Source of the DNA: Siphonodentalium dalli
Taxonomy: Eukaryota > Mollusca > Scaphopoda > Gadilida > Siphonodentaliidae
Direction of reading: 5' to 3'
Assembly: GCA_032622095.1 (NCBI GenBank)
Contig: CP136064.1
Span: forward strand, 216,518,205 to 216,582,204
DNA: 64,000 bases
This document shows positions 24,028 through 36,136 of this stretch, in pieces. The first letter of the stretch is position 1, and every line of letters begins with the position of its first letter. The notes beneath the pieces were generated by a model. The model had not been told where the DNA came from and made no database searches. It saw nothing but the letters and a program-made list of their open reading frames with translations. Both the position numbers and the translations under genes were made by a program.

Positions 24028-24820
24028 CATAAAACTGACAGTAATGTGATATTGCCTAGCTGCTCCATAAAACTGACAGTAATGTGATATTGCCTAGTAG
24101 CTCCATAAAACTAACAATAATGTGATATTGCCTAGCTGCTCCATAAAACTAACAATAATGTGATATTGCCTAGCTGCTCCATAAAACTAACAATAATGTG
24201 ATATTGCCTAGCTGCTCCATAAAACTGACAATAATGTGATATTGCCTAGCTGCTCCATAAAACTGACAATAATTTGATACTACCTAGTAACTGCATAAAA
24301 CTGACAATAATGTGATATTGCCTAGCTGCTCCATAAAACTGACAGTAATGTGATATTGCCTAGCTGCTCCATAAAACTGACAGTAATGTGATATTTCCTA
24401 GTAGCTCCATAAAACTAACAATAATGTGATATTGCCTAGCTGCTCCATAAAACTAACAATAATGTGATATAGCCTAGCTGCTCCATAAAACTAACAATAA
24501 TGTGATATTGCCTAGCTGCTCCATAAAACTGACAATAATGTGATATTTCCTAGCTGCTCCATAAAACTGACAATAATTTGATACTACCTAGTAACTGCAT
24601 AAAACTGACAATAATGTGATATTGCCTAGCTGCTCCATAAAACTGACAGTAATGTGATATTGCCTAGCTGCTCCATAAAACTGACAGTAATGTGATATTG
24701 CCTAGCGGATCAATAAAACTGACAATAATGTGATATTGCCTAGCTGCTCCAAAAAACTGACAATAATGTGATATTGCCTAGTGGCTCCATAAAACTGACA
24801 ATAATGTGATATTGCCTAGC
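24028..24820. repeat. 38-bp satellite, ~21 copies with an 8-unit higher-order period
   Basis: The unit CATAAAACTGACAATAATGT plus GATATTGCCTAGCTGCTC repeats with period 38. A variant unit (aatttgatactaccta gtaactg) occurs at 24271 and again at 24575, 304 bp apart, which is 8 times 38. Unit variants (gacagt/aacaat) recur in register, so blocks of eight units have been amplified together. Confidence 0.92.
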
Positions 24821-25000
24821 TAACCCAATATAGAAGGTCTTAAAAAACTTGGAAATTTCAAGAAATGAATTTGGTTACCATTTACTAGTAATTACACTGT
24901 GTATGACCTGTGGGAACTATGTCATTGAATTTATCATATAATTTATCCGGAAATTGCACATAGAGGCATAAAAGGAAATAGTGAACGAGATATATATACA

Positions 25001-25146
25001 CAGAACAACACAAGTGTGTTAATGAGTGTTAATATGGCAATAGTGCTAGCTCGGAAGGATAGAACGAGGTGCATTGCCTCGAGTTCTATCCTACCGCGAT
25101 GGCACAATTGCCATATAGACAGACCCATTAACATGTGTCGTTCTGT
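25001..25146. repeat. Imperfect 146-bp hairpin
   Basis: The arms CAGAACAACACAAGTGTGTT and the inverse of CATTAACATGTGTCGTTCTG pair, as do inner arms around GGATAGAAC. It is probably an old foldback MITE. Overlapping ORFs on both strands arise from the symmetry. Confidence 0.6.
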
Positions 25147-25229
25147 GTTTATTACACGCACCCATGCTAGATCCGTGCAAAAACAGACTTCAGGCACATA
25201 CAGGGCTTGTTTTGTCATGTATGATTTTT

Positions 25230-25369
25230 AGCTCACCTGAGACAAAGTCTCCGGTGGAGCTATAGTCATCACTCCACGTCCGTCTGTCCGTCCGTCCTCC
25301 ATCAACAATTCTTTAAACTTCTTCTTCTCTGGAACCATCAGACCGAATGGGTTCATATTTGGTGTGGAT
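25230..25369. repeat. Dispersed repeat with AGCTCACC end, left part
   Basis: Starts TAGCTCACCTGAGACAAAGT, then cggtggagctatagtcatca and gtccgtctgtccgtccgtcc. The same end in reverse lies at 53760-53826. A hAT-like element interrupts it at 25370, and it resumes at 27438. I associate this repeat style with molluscan genomes but cannot name the family. Confidence 0.7.
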
Positions 25370-27437
25370 TAGGGCCCTGCGAACCTTATAATTTAGGTCG
25401 AACCGAACCTTGAAACCGAATCATCGTCTTGGTTTCGAATCGAACCGAATCTCGAACCTCGAACCCAATTACCGACCGTGTCATTGAAGAGAGTCCAAGC
25501 GACGTACTCATAATACTAGTAGCCAGTTAGAACGTATGTGGATCATTATAATAGTACAATCAACGTGTTATATACAAATTTATCGTATACGATATAAGAT
25601 AATTACATGTTGAAGAATTATTTTATATTGGAGATGAATGACAATCCGATAAAACGTTGATTTTATGTTCCGTTTATGTCCATACATTATATTACATAAC
25701 CCCGATTAAAACAAATATCCGATTATCATTCTCCGTATATACCCGCGTCCGCTCACTGAGCTTCACTCATGAAAAATCATAACTTATGACTTATTCTAAC
25801 AGTAAGTGAGACAGATGTCTGATTGAATCATCGGTCAAGCTTCCAGTAGTACATATGTACAATGTAAACAACGCGATAATCGACGCATTTAACTCCTAAC
25901 ACACTGACAGCATGAACGCGCCACGTGGCATAGGAGCGATAACTCTATTTTAATTGATCGATTATTCCATTCAAGTTGACAAATACATTTAACTAACAAA
26001 ATTGCAGACAAATATATCGCCAATGATTCGCCCATCAGTTGGGACGCATCTACGTTCACCAGTCTAGAGGGGACATAGGATAAGCACATGTTATGGGCGT
26101 GGCGGACACTCATTGTACACACAGTTTCACAACGCAAGTATTAAATTGACTGGGTTGACTTGTTTTCAAATCTGCGCATTTTGCTTCTGTTTTTACAAGT
26201 GACTTACAATTGTTTTTATCGGAGAGTAATATCACACTTGTCAAGTAGTCATGCTAAGGTTCTATGATGCGGTTGGTTCCAGTGTTCGTAACCACAAATA
26301 GCTAAATTGTAGCAAGACATCAAAGCATTCGACCGACATTCTAACTCGGCGACAACACGCGATAAAGATCAAAGCGTGCTGACGTCTTTCTCAATCACTG
26401 TAGCAATTTAAGTGTCACGCAGTCTCGTGACAAAGTGCATTGAGTAACATCATGCCAATCGTTTATGCCAAAGAGCAAAGACCACACCCTCTCTTTGGCC
26501 GTCCTGACTCCTGACCAATGTGATTGGTTGAATCCAATCGTCAATGATGAAGCTCTGCCCAAAAATACTTGTCTAATTGTAATCCTGATTCAGCCTATTT
26601 ACCGAACTCAAAAAAGCTACTTCGTTCTGTATTTCGACTTCATCGGAAGTTTGTCCGTGTTTATAACATGCTGTCGTCGTATTAAGTTATTAAGTACCGG
26701 TATATAATGATTTTATAATCACATGTCTATTAGTAATTTATACATGAAATAAAACATAGTTTGGTGACAGATTGAGGTAGAAATTACTAGAAAACCAGAA
26801 AGCTTGCGTCACCACTTTCCCATTTAGCGGGAACAGAATAAATTGAATATCAAAAGATCTCTTGAAAATTCAACGTAATATAACCCAGTGACCCACCGCA
26901 TAATGATCAAATTAATTATGTTCAATGTCAAGTTGTAAACATAAAATCATTGTATCATAAGCATACACGTAGATTTAGCAGAATTTTGGGTAAACAATTA
27001 ACTGATAGTCATTGATAGACTAGTGATAGTATAACCAAGAAGCAATTCAAAGTACTTTTCTGACACATGATTCAGATGAATGTTATCTGCGCGATATCAC
27101 TAAATTATTTAATAAATCATTCTCACACGGTCTCGTTACACTCGTAATGCGATGGCAATAAAATGCTGTGACAAAAAGTGATTAACCCAACAATACCATG
27201 GGCCTAATTTCGAGGTATTGTGTATATGCCGACATATTATATATGATGTGTGTGTATCGAGGATTGAGCGTTTGCATTCAGTGATTCTCGATCGCCCAGA
27301 ACTGTTTGAATTAATCATTCTGCCGGAAAAATGAAAAGGTTCGATAAAAATTGAATCCCGTCAAAGGTTTCGAACCGGACCGAATCATCACGGCGGTTTC
27401 GAACCGAACCGAACCTCGAACGGTTCGCAGGGCCCTA
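25370..27437. mobile_element. hAT-like element H2, complete, 2068 bp
   Basis: The perfect terminal inverted repeat TAGGGCCCTGCGAACC is flanked by an 8-bp duplication GTGTGGAT (25362-25369, 27438-27445). Subterminal regions are rich in CGAACCGAACC words. The ORFs inside reach only about 80 codons and show no transposase domain. It inserted into the AGCTCACC repeat and interrupts it cleanly. A truncated inverted relative is at 19140. Confidence 0.9.
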
Positions 27438-27445
27438 GTGTGGAT

Positions 27446-28670
27446 GTTCCCTAGGTGACTCACATTCAGATTTGTTCAAATGAGGTCACTGGGTCATATA
27501 TAGGCAGAGCCAGGGACATAACTCTTAAACAAAAAAACAAAAAAATTTTTTTTAGATTGAACACCTTGCTCAATTTAACAAACAAACAAAAAACAAATAC
27601 TTTAAAAAAATAATAATTAGAATTTGTATTTTTTTTATATATTTTTTTCAAATATATATTTTTTTCATTTTAATTTAGATTTAAATCCTTGCTCATATTT
27701 TTTTTTTTTTTTAAACTTATTTAAAAAAAAATAACTAAGACCATTATAACAGCCACCAGATTGACCACACCAAATTTGATTTAAATCAGTCTAAAATCGA
27801 GAACATGCAAACAGGGATAGTTAGATCTAAATGAGATATGAGGATGGTTCCTGAGAAGGCAGAATGTTTACTTAACACCATATAGAAGTCACATTGTGCT
27901 GGCTAAGGTGATTAATGAGATGGCAGTATTAACAAAATCTGCTTGGATTGACAGCTTTGTTGATTGATGTCCTAGAGCTATCTGCATGGTAGAGAGTTGT
28001 ATATAAATGACCTGTGGCTTATGATAACAAACTAATTCCAAAGCCTTAGTGTGAATCTGACAGTTAGGCCATTATTTATAAACCCTTTCATGAAGGGAGC
28101 TCTCCTGGTGCAGCATTAAATATCATGTAACAGTGCATTCTCTTATATATGCGAGCCTCCCATAGGGAGCCAGGGACATAACTTGTCCATCCATTGTAAT
28201 TCTTAAAACATCTTCATATCAAGAACCATCAGGCCAATTCAGCTTTTCTATTGGTATGGGTTACTGTGATTCAGATTTGATTCAGAATTGGATCACTGGG
28301 TCAAATATGGGCAGAGCCATGGACATAATTCTTTCCCTAAATAGTTATTCTTAAAACATCGTCTCAAGAACCATTTGGCATATTTAGCATATATTTGGTA
28401 TGGAGAGTCCTTGGGTGACTGGTATTCATATTTGTTCAAATGGGGTCACATGTCAAATAGGGGTGCGACCCTATAGTAATTCTTAAAATGGCTCCTCCTT
28501 GAGACCCACCAGGCCTATTTAGCTTATATGTAGTATGGAGGGTCTTTGTGTTATTTGGGACTGGGTCACAGATTTGTTAAAATGGGTTCAACCAGTCACA
28601 TTTGGTGTATATGAACTATGGAGAGTTGGGATCAAAATTTGTTTGATTGTGGGCCACGATTAAAAAGGGG
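27446..28670. repeat. Dispersed AGCTCACC repeat, right part
   Basis: Sub-repeats of roughly 150-180 bp carry words such as ggtcactgggtca, gcagagccagggacataa and accatcaggcc. The same words appear at 46980-47540 and 53326-53760. An A/T-rich low-complexity block (27530-27730) and a partial family-ii MITE (28083-28170) are embedded. Confidence 0.65.
28083..28170. mobile_element. TTAA MITE family ii, 5' fragment
   Basis: CCCTTTCATGAAGGGAGC, the gcagcattaaatatcatg block and half of the first hairpin, up to the loop CCCATAGGGAGC. It then returns abruptly to the host repeat. Confidence 0.65.
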
Positions 28671-28801
28671 GGGACATGTCAGGTTGGAACTTTGCAACAG
28701 TTAGGAAATCTTGAGATATCAGTTGTAAAATTCCAACATGTGCAAAGGAATTTTACGAACTTGGGAGTGTGTTTGCTTCATTGGGAGTGTGTTTGCTTCA
28801 G

Positions 28802-29074
28802 TTAGGAGGGAGCAGACTGTGGGGTGGGCGTGATTAGGTCCATGCAGTTGAAAATTTCAAAGTTGACAACCCACTGCTCAATGGAGACCCAAAAGGTACG
28901 TCCCTCTTTAGGACTACTTGTTTTTAAGTGATTTTGACAAGTACTATTTCTTATGGTCCTCCTAGTCCCAGTCTTCTCAGTCTTTACAGTCTGGTGAACG
29001 TCTCCACAGTCATTGACTGTCTTGTATTTTATAGTTCTGGTTTCGTGGTTGAGAGGAACGTCATATGCCATCAA
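28802..29074 (-). other. Dispersed ORF-bearing repeat, 90 codons, function unknown
   Basis: The - strand frame contains DCGDVHQTVKTEKTGT. A similar peptide, DCGVAHQTAKTDETGT, is readable on the + strand near 46450-46500. The peptide similarity between the two copies is better than chance, so this may be a piece of a mobile element's protein or a repeated exon. I do not recognise the family. Confidence 0.35.
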
Positions 29075-29522
29075 CAGGATGCGTATGGAAGTTCGGTTTA
29101 TATGGATTTGTAAATATGGAACAGCAGCAACACTATTATTCTGGGAACAAGGGTGTAATAATATAACATGCTATTATCCTTGATTCGTTTATCTAGAATC
29201 CTTAGTAGTGCACGGAATACTTCCTGATGTGGTAGTAATTGCTGATAGCTCTCTCACTAATGGACCAGGTCACCCAGTTTAATCGGATTCATGTCGTTTC
29301 CGTGGAAATCGCTAGCTGTGTAGCCCTGCCAATGAAATACATCAGAGGACACTCCATTATCAAAAAATAGTATAATGTTCCCCCACACTTTGCATTTTCA
29401 TCCATATTGTTAACCAGTAATTTACATAAAAATTATATCATTTCTTCTCGGCACAAATGTACTTACCAATAAAAGATTCCAATTGGTCACCCAAACAGAG
29501 TTGCTGACAAAACTTATATTAA

Positions 29523-29770
29523 CCCTTTCTATACTAAATGGATTCTCCCTCTCAGTTATAGAAGTATACGTTGGAATGGTCTTATTATTCATTTGGAGGG
29601 GTGTTCAGATAATAAAAGCTGACAGAAAAACTGATAATAAAGACCATAATGATTCCTACACATTGGTCGGAAATGTTCAGATAATTTGTTCAAATAGTTG
29701 TTTGTTGAACTTATTATATGAACATTTCCTAAGGTAACTACTTGTCCATGAGTATTTAGTAATGAAAGGG
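29523..29770. mobile_element. TTAA MITE family iii, near-complete
   Basis: TTAA (29519-29522) and CCCTTTCTATACTAAATGGA at the left, agtatttagtaatgaaaggg at the right. The right flank is TTTA rather than TTAA, so one base has changed. It contains TTGGAATGGTCTTATTATTC and GGAGGGGTGTTCAGATAAT. Confidence 0.75.
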
Positions 29771-30845
29771 TTTACATTGATGAACCCCCATCGAGCTATT
29801 AAAACCCATGTTATGATTTTGTTTGGTTTATTGGGATTCTATTTAATCGTTTTTTGTCACATTAATGGGTTTACGGGTGGAGGAAAGACTGCATAGAGGG
29901 TTAATTTAATGGGAAATCACTCCCAGTGCATGTAGAAACCACTGGCAAGCTCCTATCCCAACAGAAATCAACTGACAAACCGCGTATAAACCACTGGCAT
30001 GCTCCTCTGCCCGACATAAATCAACTGACAAACTTCCCTGATGCACAAATCAGGTTATCTCCCTTTGTGTAGATTACAATTCTGTGCTTATCGGAATTCG
30101 ACCAAGTCTCGCCATCACTTGACAGCTTATATTGGCTAATATGCCATGCTCCTTTATACCAACTTAGCCGCGTCAACCCCACAGTCATGATATTTATAAT
30201 GGAAATAAATGTTCATGTAGACCGAAACAGTTACCCAAGGCTAGCATGCCCTTTTTATACTGCTCTGTTTAACTCCCAATAGTGCTGACTTATATATAAA
30301 CAATTTCATAATTGGGTGATATGAAACTGTCCTGGGTGGCCTTGTGATAACTTTTTGACATTTTAAAGCCTTTCATATCTTACCACGTTGAAGTGCACTC
30401 AGGTGGAAGTTATTGATTTGGGATTTGCTTTTCATATATGGTGGGGGAAAGGAAGATTACACCATTTGTTTTCAAATGGTTCCTTGAATTTCTTCCGTTT
30501 CTAGTAAACGAACATAGCAGAGTCATTCGAGACTCTAAATAATATTTACGTAATTTACTTAATAAGGGATAAAGATAGGTAGATAAATACACGAAATATC
30601 GATATACAGACCTTTTATGTATTCTCAAAACTGAAGACAGTAAAGTCATAACAATTTCTAGCTGTTCTAAATTTTTCACACAGAAGCCAGACAAATGGTC
30701 TTTCTTTTCACCATATCAGGAATAGACTTGAACAAGGAATGCTAATTATTGTTCCATTTTCAGCAACGGTGAAGAAAAGTCGGAACTTAATTGATTCTTC
30801 TAATTACTATGAGTTATAAAAAGTCTTTTTGTAATATATAAAGTA
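29771..30845. other. Intron sequence, no feature recognised
   Basis: No coding exon or recognisable repeat. A 94-codon - strand ORF (30410-30694) shows no domain. Confidence 0.4.
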
Positions 30846-31011
30846 CAGTAATGCTCTAAGTAATCGTCTTCTTAACCACAGCAGAATTATGGGTAACTTT
30901 TCAGGATTTAGTCGGAAATATGGCTTGTTGCCATTTATCGGAAAGCTCTCTCCTGAAAAGTTACCCATAATTCTGCTGTGGTTAAGAAGTTGATTACTTA
31001 GAGCATTACTG
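30846..31011. mobile_element. Palindrome family B, asymmetrically shortened
   Basis: Both ends are intact and flanked by TA (cagtaatgctctaag ... gagcattactg). The right stem lacks the segment between the loop and ctgaaaagtt. Matching base changes (ctctaag/cttagag) in the two ends keep the terminal pairing. Confidence 0.8.
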
Positions 31012-31766
31012 TACAAGAGTATTGAGCAATCTTTTATACCCTGTACTGGACCAGGATGTAACAAAAGTGAGCGCAGTTTCAAGGTTCATTTATAACTTAA
31101 TAACTTTTAATATGCTTTGAAAAACCAAGCTGCCTGCCCACATGTACTATGACTAACTCAAGGGTGTATCGCCCACCATTTCACAAGGAGCACTTCCCTA
31201 CATGGAGATTGAGAAAGTGTCCATCCTTTCATCTGTTCCTAACTTTATATCATCTGCTTGAGTAGGTTTCCTCGATGATGCAGTGTATACCTCTTGCTAT
31301 CTTTGTGTAGCTAATCACAATAGTGCATCCAAGAGATAGAGCGTAAGAGTGTTGATTCGATTTCCTGCAATCATTTGATGGTTCGGGGTAACTGGGTGGT
31401 TACACTTTTGCTAAATTTAGCATTGACATTCGTATAAAACACTCAACTTGTTTACTTTGACAATTTCTTTGTTCTGCTTGGCGTACCAGGATGTTATCCA
31501 TGGATTGCATACGATTTACACCTGAATTCTAATCATCTCTCTTTACTTACTCGTGAGAACCTAGTTGTCTCGTATTGACTCTGTGTTATATAATATCAGA
31601 AATATTTTTTTAATATTCACCTGGATGTTTGGAACAATGTGTTCCACTGCAACAATGTGTTCCACTGAATTTATGAGTAATTTCTGTCGTGATGTGGTGA
31701 GTTGGTTACCTTTCTTTTCTGTTTAATAATTCAACAAATAACTTGTAAGATGGATATATTTCATGA
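31012..31766. other. Intron sequence, no feature recognised
   Basis: Nothing beyond a short direct duplication of caatgtgttccactg near 31640. Confidence 0.4.
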
Positions 31767-31770
31767 TTAA

Positions 31771-31890
31771 CCTTTCTATACTGAATGGATTCTCCGATTT
31801 AATTATAAAATTATACATTGGCACAGTCTATTATTTATTTATAGGGGTGCTTAGGTAATAAACAACAAGAATCTTGCTGACAGATTTGAA
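31771..31890. mobile_element. TTAA MITE family iii, 5' fragment
   Basis: TTAA then CCTTTCTATACTGAATGGAT, with diverged family words (ataggggtgcttaggtaata) and no right end. Confidence 0.55.
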
Positions 31891-32273
31891 GCTAACAGCA
31901 TTTGAAATGTCTTAGTAATTTTACACAGAAATTACAACATGTAAATTTTAACTGACCAATCAAAGCTATGATTATGAGGCCACTTGATCAATCAATAAAT
32001 AATGGACTGAGGGATAGCAGCTCTAAACAACACGTTTTATAAACAATGTCTTTAATTTAACTTTATAATTGTAACTTCAAAACTTAAATGAGACACAAAT
32101 TTTAAATAATGGAGGTTTAGATAGAGAACTTCTAACTTCAAACGTCAGTTGCTGTCGGCTGCGAATAGTCAGATGATACATGTGATCACTAGAAGCTCTC
32201 ATATATCAATAATAATGGATCATATATTTATATGCATAATAAAAATTATGATGGAATCAATCAGGTGACTGTA

Positions 32274-32483
32274 CAGTAATGCTCTAAATAATTGACTCCT
32301 TAACCACAGCAGAATTATGGGTAACTTTTCAGGATTTAGTCGGAAATATGGCTTGTTGCGATTCATCGGAAAGCTCTCGGGGAGAGCTTTCCGATTAATG
32401 ACAACAAGCCATATTTCCGACTAAATCCTGAAAAGTTACCCATAATTATGTGGTTAAGGAGTCGATTATTTAGGGCATTACTG
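32274..32483. mobile_element. Palindrome family B, full-length copy
   Basis: From cagtaatgctctaaataa to gggcattactg with TA flanks; 210 bp. The two stems match except for isolated changes (gcgattcatcgg versus ccgattaatgac). Confidence 0.85.
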
Positions 32484-32552
32484 TAGGTAGCTAACAGTGA
32501 CTGACGTTTGAAGTTAGAAGTTCTTGGTCTAAATCTACTGAGTTCTGATTAT

Positions 32553-32735
32553 TAAACCATTCTATACTAAAGCATCATTGATGAGTAGTTCCCTTAGAAA
32601 ATGTTCAGATAATAAGTTTAACAAACTACCATACGTCATTTGTTGAAATTATCTGAACATTTTCATCTCAATGAATAAGAATCCTTCTGCACTTGTATTA
32701 TCATTTTTTTGTCGGTTGTCTGCTTATATTTTGTG
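32553..32735. mobile_element. TTAA MITE family iii, diverged copy
   Basis: Starts taaaccattctatactaaag. It contains gatgagtagttccctta and the inverted pair around aaatgttcagataa / ttatctgaacattt, as in the copies at 44150 and 58493. Confidence 0.5.
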
Positions 32736-32773
32736 AATGACAGATGACATTCAAATCTTTATATATACTAGTA

Positions 32774-32963
32774 CAGTAATGCCCTAAATAATCAACCCCT
32801 TAACCACAGAATTATGGGTAACTTTTCAGGATTTAGTCGGAAATATGGCTTGTTGCCATTCATCTGAAAGCTCTCACTGAGAGCTTTCCGATGAATGGCA
32901 ACAAGCCAAAAGTTACTCATAATTCTGCTGTGGTTAAGGGGTTGATTATTTAGGGCATTACTG
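32774..32963. mobile_element. Palindrome family B copy
   Basis: Begins CAGTAATGCCCTAAATAATC and ends with its inverse. One stem lacks the segment from atatttccg to ctgaa. A family D element starts 10 bp downstream. Confidence 0.82.
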
Positions 32964-32972
32964 TAATAAACA

Positions 32973-33309
32973 CAGGCCTGAAAATATGGTGCTGGACATT
33001 TTGCAGATTGAGGTCCCCAGAGGGTGACTTTGGTGATACTACCCTGCACAGCGGTCTAGCATCATCCTCTGGGAACCTCATTCTGTAGGGCCTCATCTGC
33101 TATGGGAGACCTAGACTTAAAGAAACTTAAAAAACTTGTTATTTTGATAATAAAAAAAGATACTTTCCAGAGAAGATGAGGCCTAAGCAGAATGAGGAAC
33201 CCAGAAGGTAAATTTAGTGATGCTAGCCCACTGTGTGGGGTAGCATCACTAAATTCACCCTCTGGGGACCTCATTCTTCAAATGTCCAGCACCATATTAG
33301 CAGGCCTGA
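32973..33309. mobile_element. Family D double-hairpin element, 337 bp
   Basis: The outer arms CAGGCCTGAAAATATGGTGC are mirrored at the right end. A hairpin of the GAATGAGG...CCTCATTC type lies at each end. Between them is a core with gcctcatctgctatgggaga and agatgaggcctaagcagaat. The left hairpin has lost part of one arm. It ends 122 bp before the TSC22 terminal exon. Confidence 0.75.
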
Positions 33310-33431
33310 TTACACATTCAGGTGAACTTTGATGTCGGATGTACTACAGCTCTTGTTTAAAGTTGAAATTCCTGGCATATATGCCGCCATAGAAGCTGAC
33401 TGAGAATAATTAGCGTTTCTTTTAATTTCAG

Positions 33432-33620
33432 GACTTAGTAAAGAGCCACTTGATGTTTGCTGTTAGAGAAGAAGTGGAGGTTCTTAAAGAGCAAATTAAA
33501 GACTTAACAAAAAAGAATGAACAGTTAATGTACGAAAACACTATATTGCGGGCTTCCGCAACACAAGAAACACTTTCCAAATTATCAACACCCCGACATC
33601 CGGCTTCTACAGCGTCATGA
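33432..33620 (+). CDS. TSC22D: TSC22-domain family protein, terminal coding exon
   Basis: After acceptor ttttaatttcag, 62 codons run to TGA (33618-33620). The first residues, [18 protein letters not shown], are the TSC box. A leucine zipper follows, with heptad positions in [20 protein letters not shown] and on to TILRA. The tail ending PRHPASTAS is short. In this family the TSC box and zipper mediate homo- and heterodimerisation. With the 46-nt exon it makes a near-complete conserved C-terminal domain. Only the variable N-terminus, which defines the isoforms, is missing from the window. Confidence 0.96.
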   Translation, partial: DLVKSHLMFAVREEVEVLKEQIKDLTKKNEQLMYENTILRASATQETLSKLSTPRHPASTAS

Positions 33621-35860
33621 CAATCAAGTGAGGGCGTCCATCGTCAAAGTCAGGCATAGTATTATTGAGATGTGCTCCTGCCATGCGAAGCGACTTACCC
33701 TGGTGCTTAAGCTATGTACAGGTTCGATGATTGGTCGGTTGTGTATGACACTGTTAATAACCAAGAGATGAACATTGTGATCGTCATTTGTTATAAGTTT
33801 GTGATATTACTACATTGTTATAATTGGAGGAAGCGGTTACGTGAGTGTGAGTCGGGCTGATCGAGGGAGATAACTCCCATTGTTATGGATGGAATACTGA
33901 CGCAGAATAACTGAGTGATTTGAAAATGATTGTTATTTGTGTGATTTGTTATAAATGTATATTATTACTCGATAATTATTCTATATCTGGTTTTCAGGAG
34001 CGTTTCAATCGAAGCTTCTTGTCTCAGCGCAGCAAGGGAAGCATAAGCATGAACATTCTCAGAAGATCGCAAATTTTAAACAGTCTTATTTCATTGAGAT
34101 CCAGAGTAAAATCTATGAAGACGTTTTTGGGTCACGATTCAGTTAGAAGCCCTTGTTTAAAATTATTTATTTAGAACTTTAAAGCAGCAGTATTTATATA
34201 TAATAGCTTAATTATTTCTGCACTGCGATGAAACTCGACATATAGTTGCAGCCCTCATAATTCAGATTGTTTTGCTACGGCAACCCTTTGTTGTGGCCCA
34301 GTTTGCTTCAGCAAATGGCTTTGGCTGATTGCCGTAGCCAATTCGACTCCTTAACCACAACAAAATTATGGGTAATTTTTCAGGATTTAGTCGGAAATAC
34401 GGCTTGTTGCCATTCATCGGAAAGTTCTCAGTGAGAGCTTTCCGATGAATGGCAACAAGCCATATTTCCGACTAAATCCTGAAAAGTTACCCATAATTCT
34501 GCTGTGGTTAAGGAGTCGATTATTTAGGGCATTACTTAATGAGGACTGTAGTTGTCATACAAGGCTTGACTTTCAACACACTTTTAAAGCAACTGTTCAG
34601 AAAACTTTCTAACACTAAAGGAATGATTGATGATATGTTGACATGAACTATGTCGTAAAGCAGTTAAATCAGTGGGCAAACCCCATGCATCAACCATACT
34701 AGATTTTCAGACTGATCAATGCACGACACAAATCATATCAGTCATCTTTCAATCCTTTATTGTCTGGAAATTTGCCTATAATCTGATCAGTTGCTGTATT
34801 TCCACTCTGTATTAGCACATAAATTGTCCTAGAACCACTCATGATCGGAAGTGAGAATTGCAAAACATTGTTTTGTTTACATTTCCCCCATAGTAACATC
34901 ATCCATCATTATTACATAAAATAAATTCAGATAAGACTTGTCCATTTAAGTTTTTGCTCTAAGTTTCCTTGCTTCGCTGAACATTGAACATGGCTTCATA
35001 GGAGTTTAAAATTGAGATTTGTTTACTGCTTATGAGAAATGTGATTGACTTGAGATTTATATGTAGAATTTACCCCCATCGGTATCTAGTATCCAGGCTT
35101 TTTTCCATGAATTGTATGGGCGTAACAGACAGAAGCACATTTCAATAAGGGCTTGGTGTTGGTGAAAGGTGATACTACTAGTAGTCAGATGATACTCACA
35201 TTTACTTTCAATATTCTGCTGAAACTGGCTGGACGTTAAAATTTGGGAGATTTTAGATAATTTATTTGTTGCATAAACTTTTCCATTCATTCTAAATTTC
35301 GAGTTATAAGAATGAGTTGATAGGTTTGAGTACAGCTATAAAGGCACATTGCCATAAAATTTTACATAAAAATTTGTAGGAATATTGCAGTTTTCTTACA
35401 TTTTGTGTACACTCAAAACTTTGAAAAGTGTTAAAATATTATGCTCTGAGAAAATTTCATTGTAAATAGATGGAATTCTACATAATTGGATTAATAATTT
35501 CTCTACCCACCCCATGTCTTAAAAGAAGTATCGCTCAATCGTGGTATTTCCATTGTTGCCTTGCAACTCGGTCGTGGTACACTTGCTTATGTCCTTGACA
35601 TTCAGCCACAGCATTCAACTTTAACTGTAAAAATTGACAACTTTGGGCTTTGGATAGTTCTTATGAGATTCGGAGTACCACTCACCATGTTCTTTTCCAA
35701 ACCCTTTATTTCGGATTTTCGGTGCTTAACTGTTAGAGGTTGTTCTTGATTTTATGGTGATTCTTGTTGTCCGAGCATACTTAAATATCCCTGCGATGGG
35801 GTAGAAGGAAAAAATGCCCATCCTTTTAGTGTCCGGTGTTAGGTCAAATAAATAAAAATA
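33621..35860 (+). other. Probable TSC22 3' untranslated and downstream region
   Basis: AATAAA-like signals occur at about 34917 and again at about 35845 (aaataaataaaaat). Which one is used cannot be decided. ORFs at 33920-34174 and 35057-35290 have no domain. A full family B palindrome (34340-34536) lies inside. Confidence 0.5.
34340..34536. mobile_element. Palindrome family B copy 720 bp after the TSC22 stop
   Basis: The stem from tcgactccttaaccacaaca to its inverse ggagtcgattatttagggca. The left outermost bases are lost. If transcribed in the 3' UTR it would form a hairpin of about 190 nt. Confidence 0.8.
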
Positions 35861-36028
35861 ATGTTCTCAGGCACCTCCCTCATCACCCAAGAGAGAGAGA
35901 GCCTCATCAAAAAAAATTATTTGCAATTTTATCCAGAATTTTCAAATCTCATTCGCCAATTTATCCACTATTTGAAATATAGATCGGTTTCTGTTGAAAA
36001 CATATCGTTCAAAGTGCATTAGAAGATA

Positions 36029-36136
36029 CAGTAATGCCCTAAGTAATCCACTCCATAACCACAGCAGAATTATGGGTAACTTTTCAGGATTTAGTCGGAA
36101 ATATGGCTTGTTGCCATTCATCGGAAAGCTCTCGGG
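36029..36136. mobile_element. Palindrome family B, left half
   Basis: CAGTAATGCCCTAAGTAATC through the left stem to ggaaagctctcgggg. There is no right arm. Confidence 0.72.

Larger units (their letters stand above)
21009..33431 (+). other. TSC22 intron, 12,423 bp
   Basis: Bounded by GT at 21009 and AG at 33431. The intron is filled with MITEs, palindromes, a 38-bp satellite and a hAT-like element. One family-i MITE begins 38 bp after the donor, and a family D element ends 122 bp before the acceptor. Confidence 0.85.

Noticed and set aside
24028-24820. CRISPR-like array
   Set aside because: The 38-bp units are contiguous tandem repeats without unique spacers, in an animal intron.
27466-27730. 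Lysine/phenylalanine-rich ORF
   Set aside because: It is a translation of an A/T homopolymer-rich low-complexity block.
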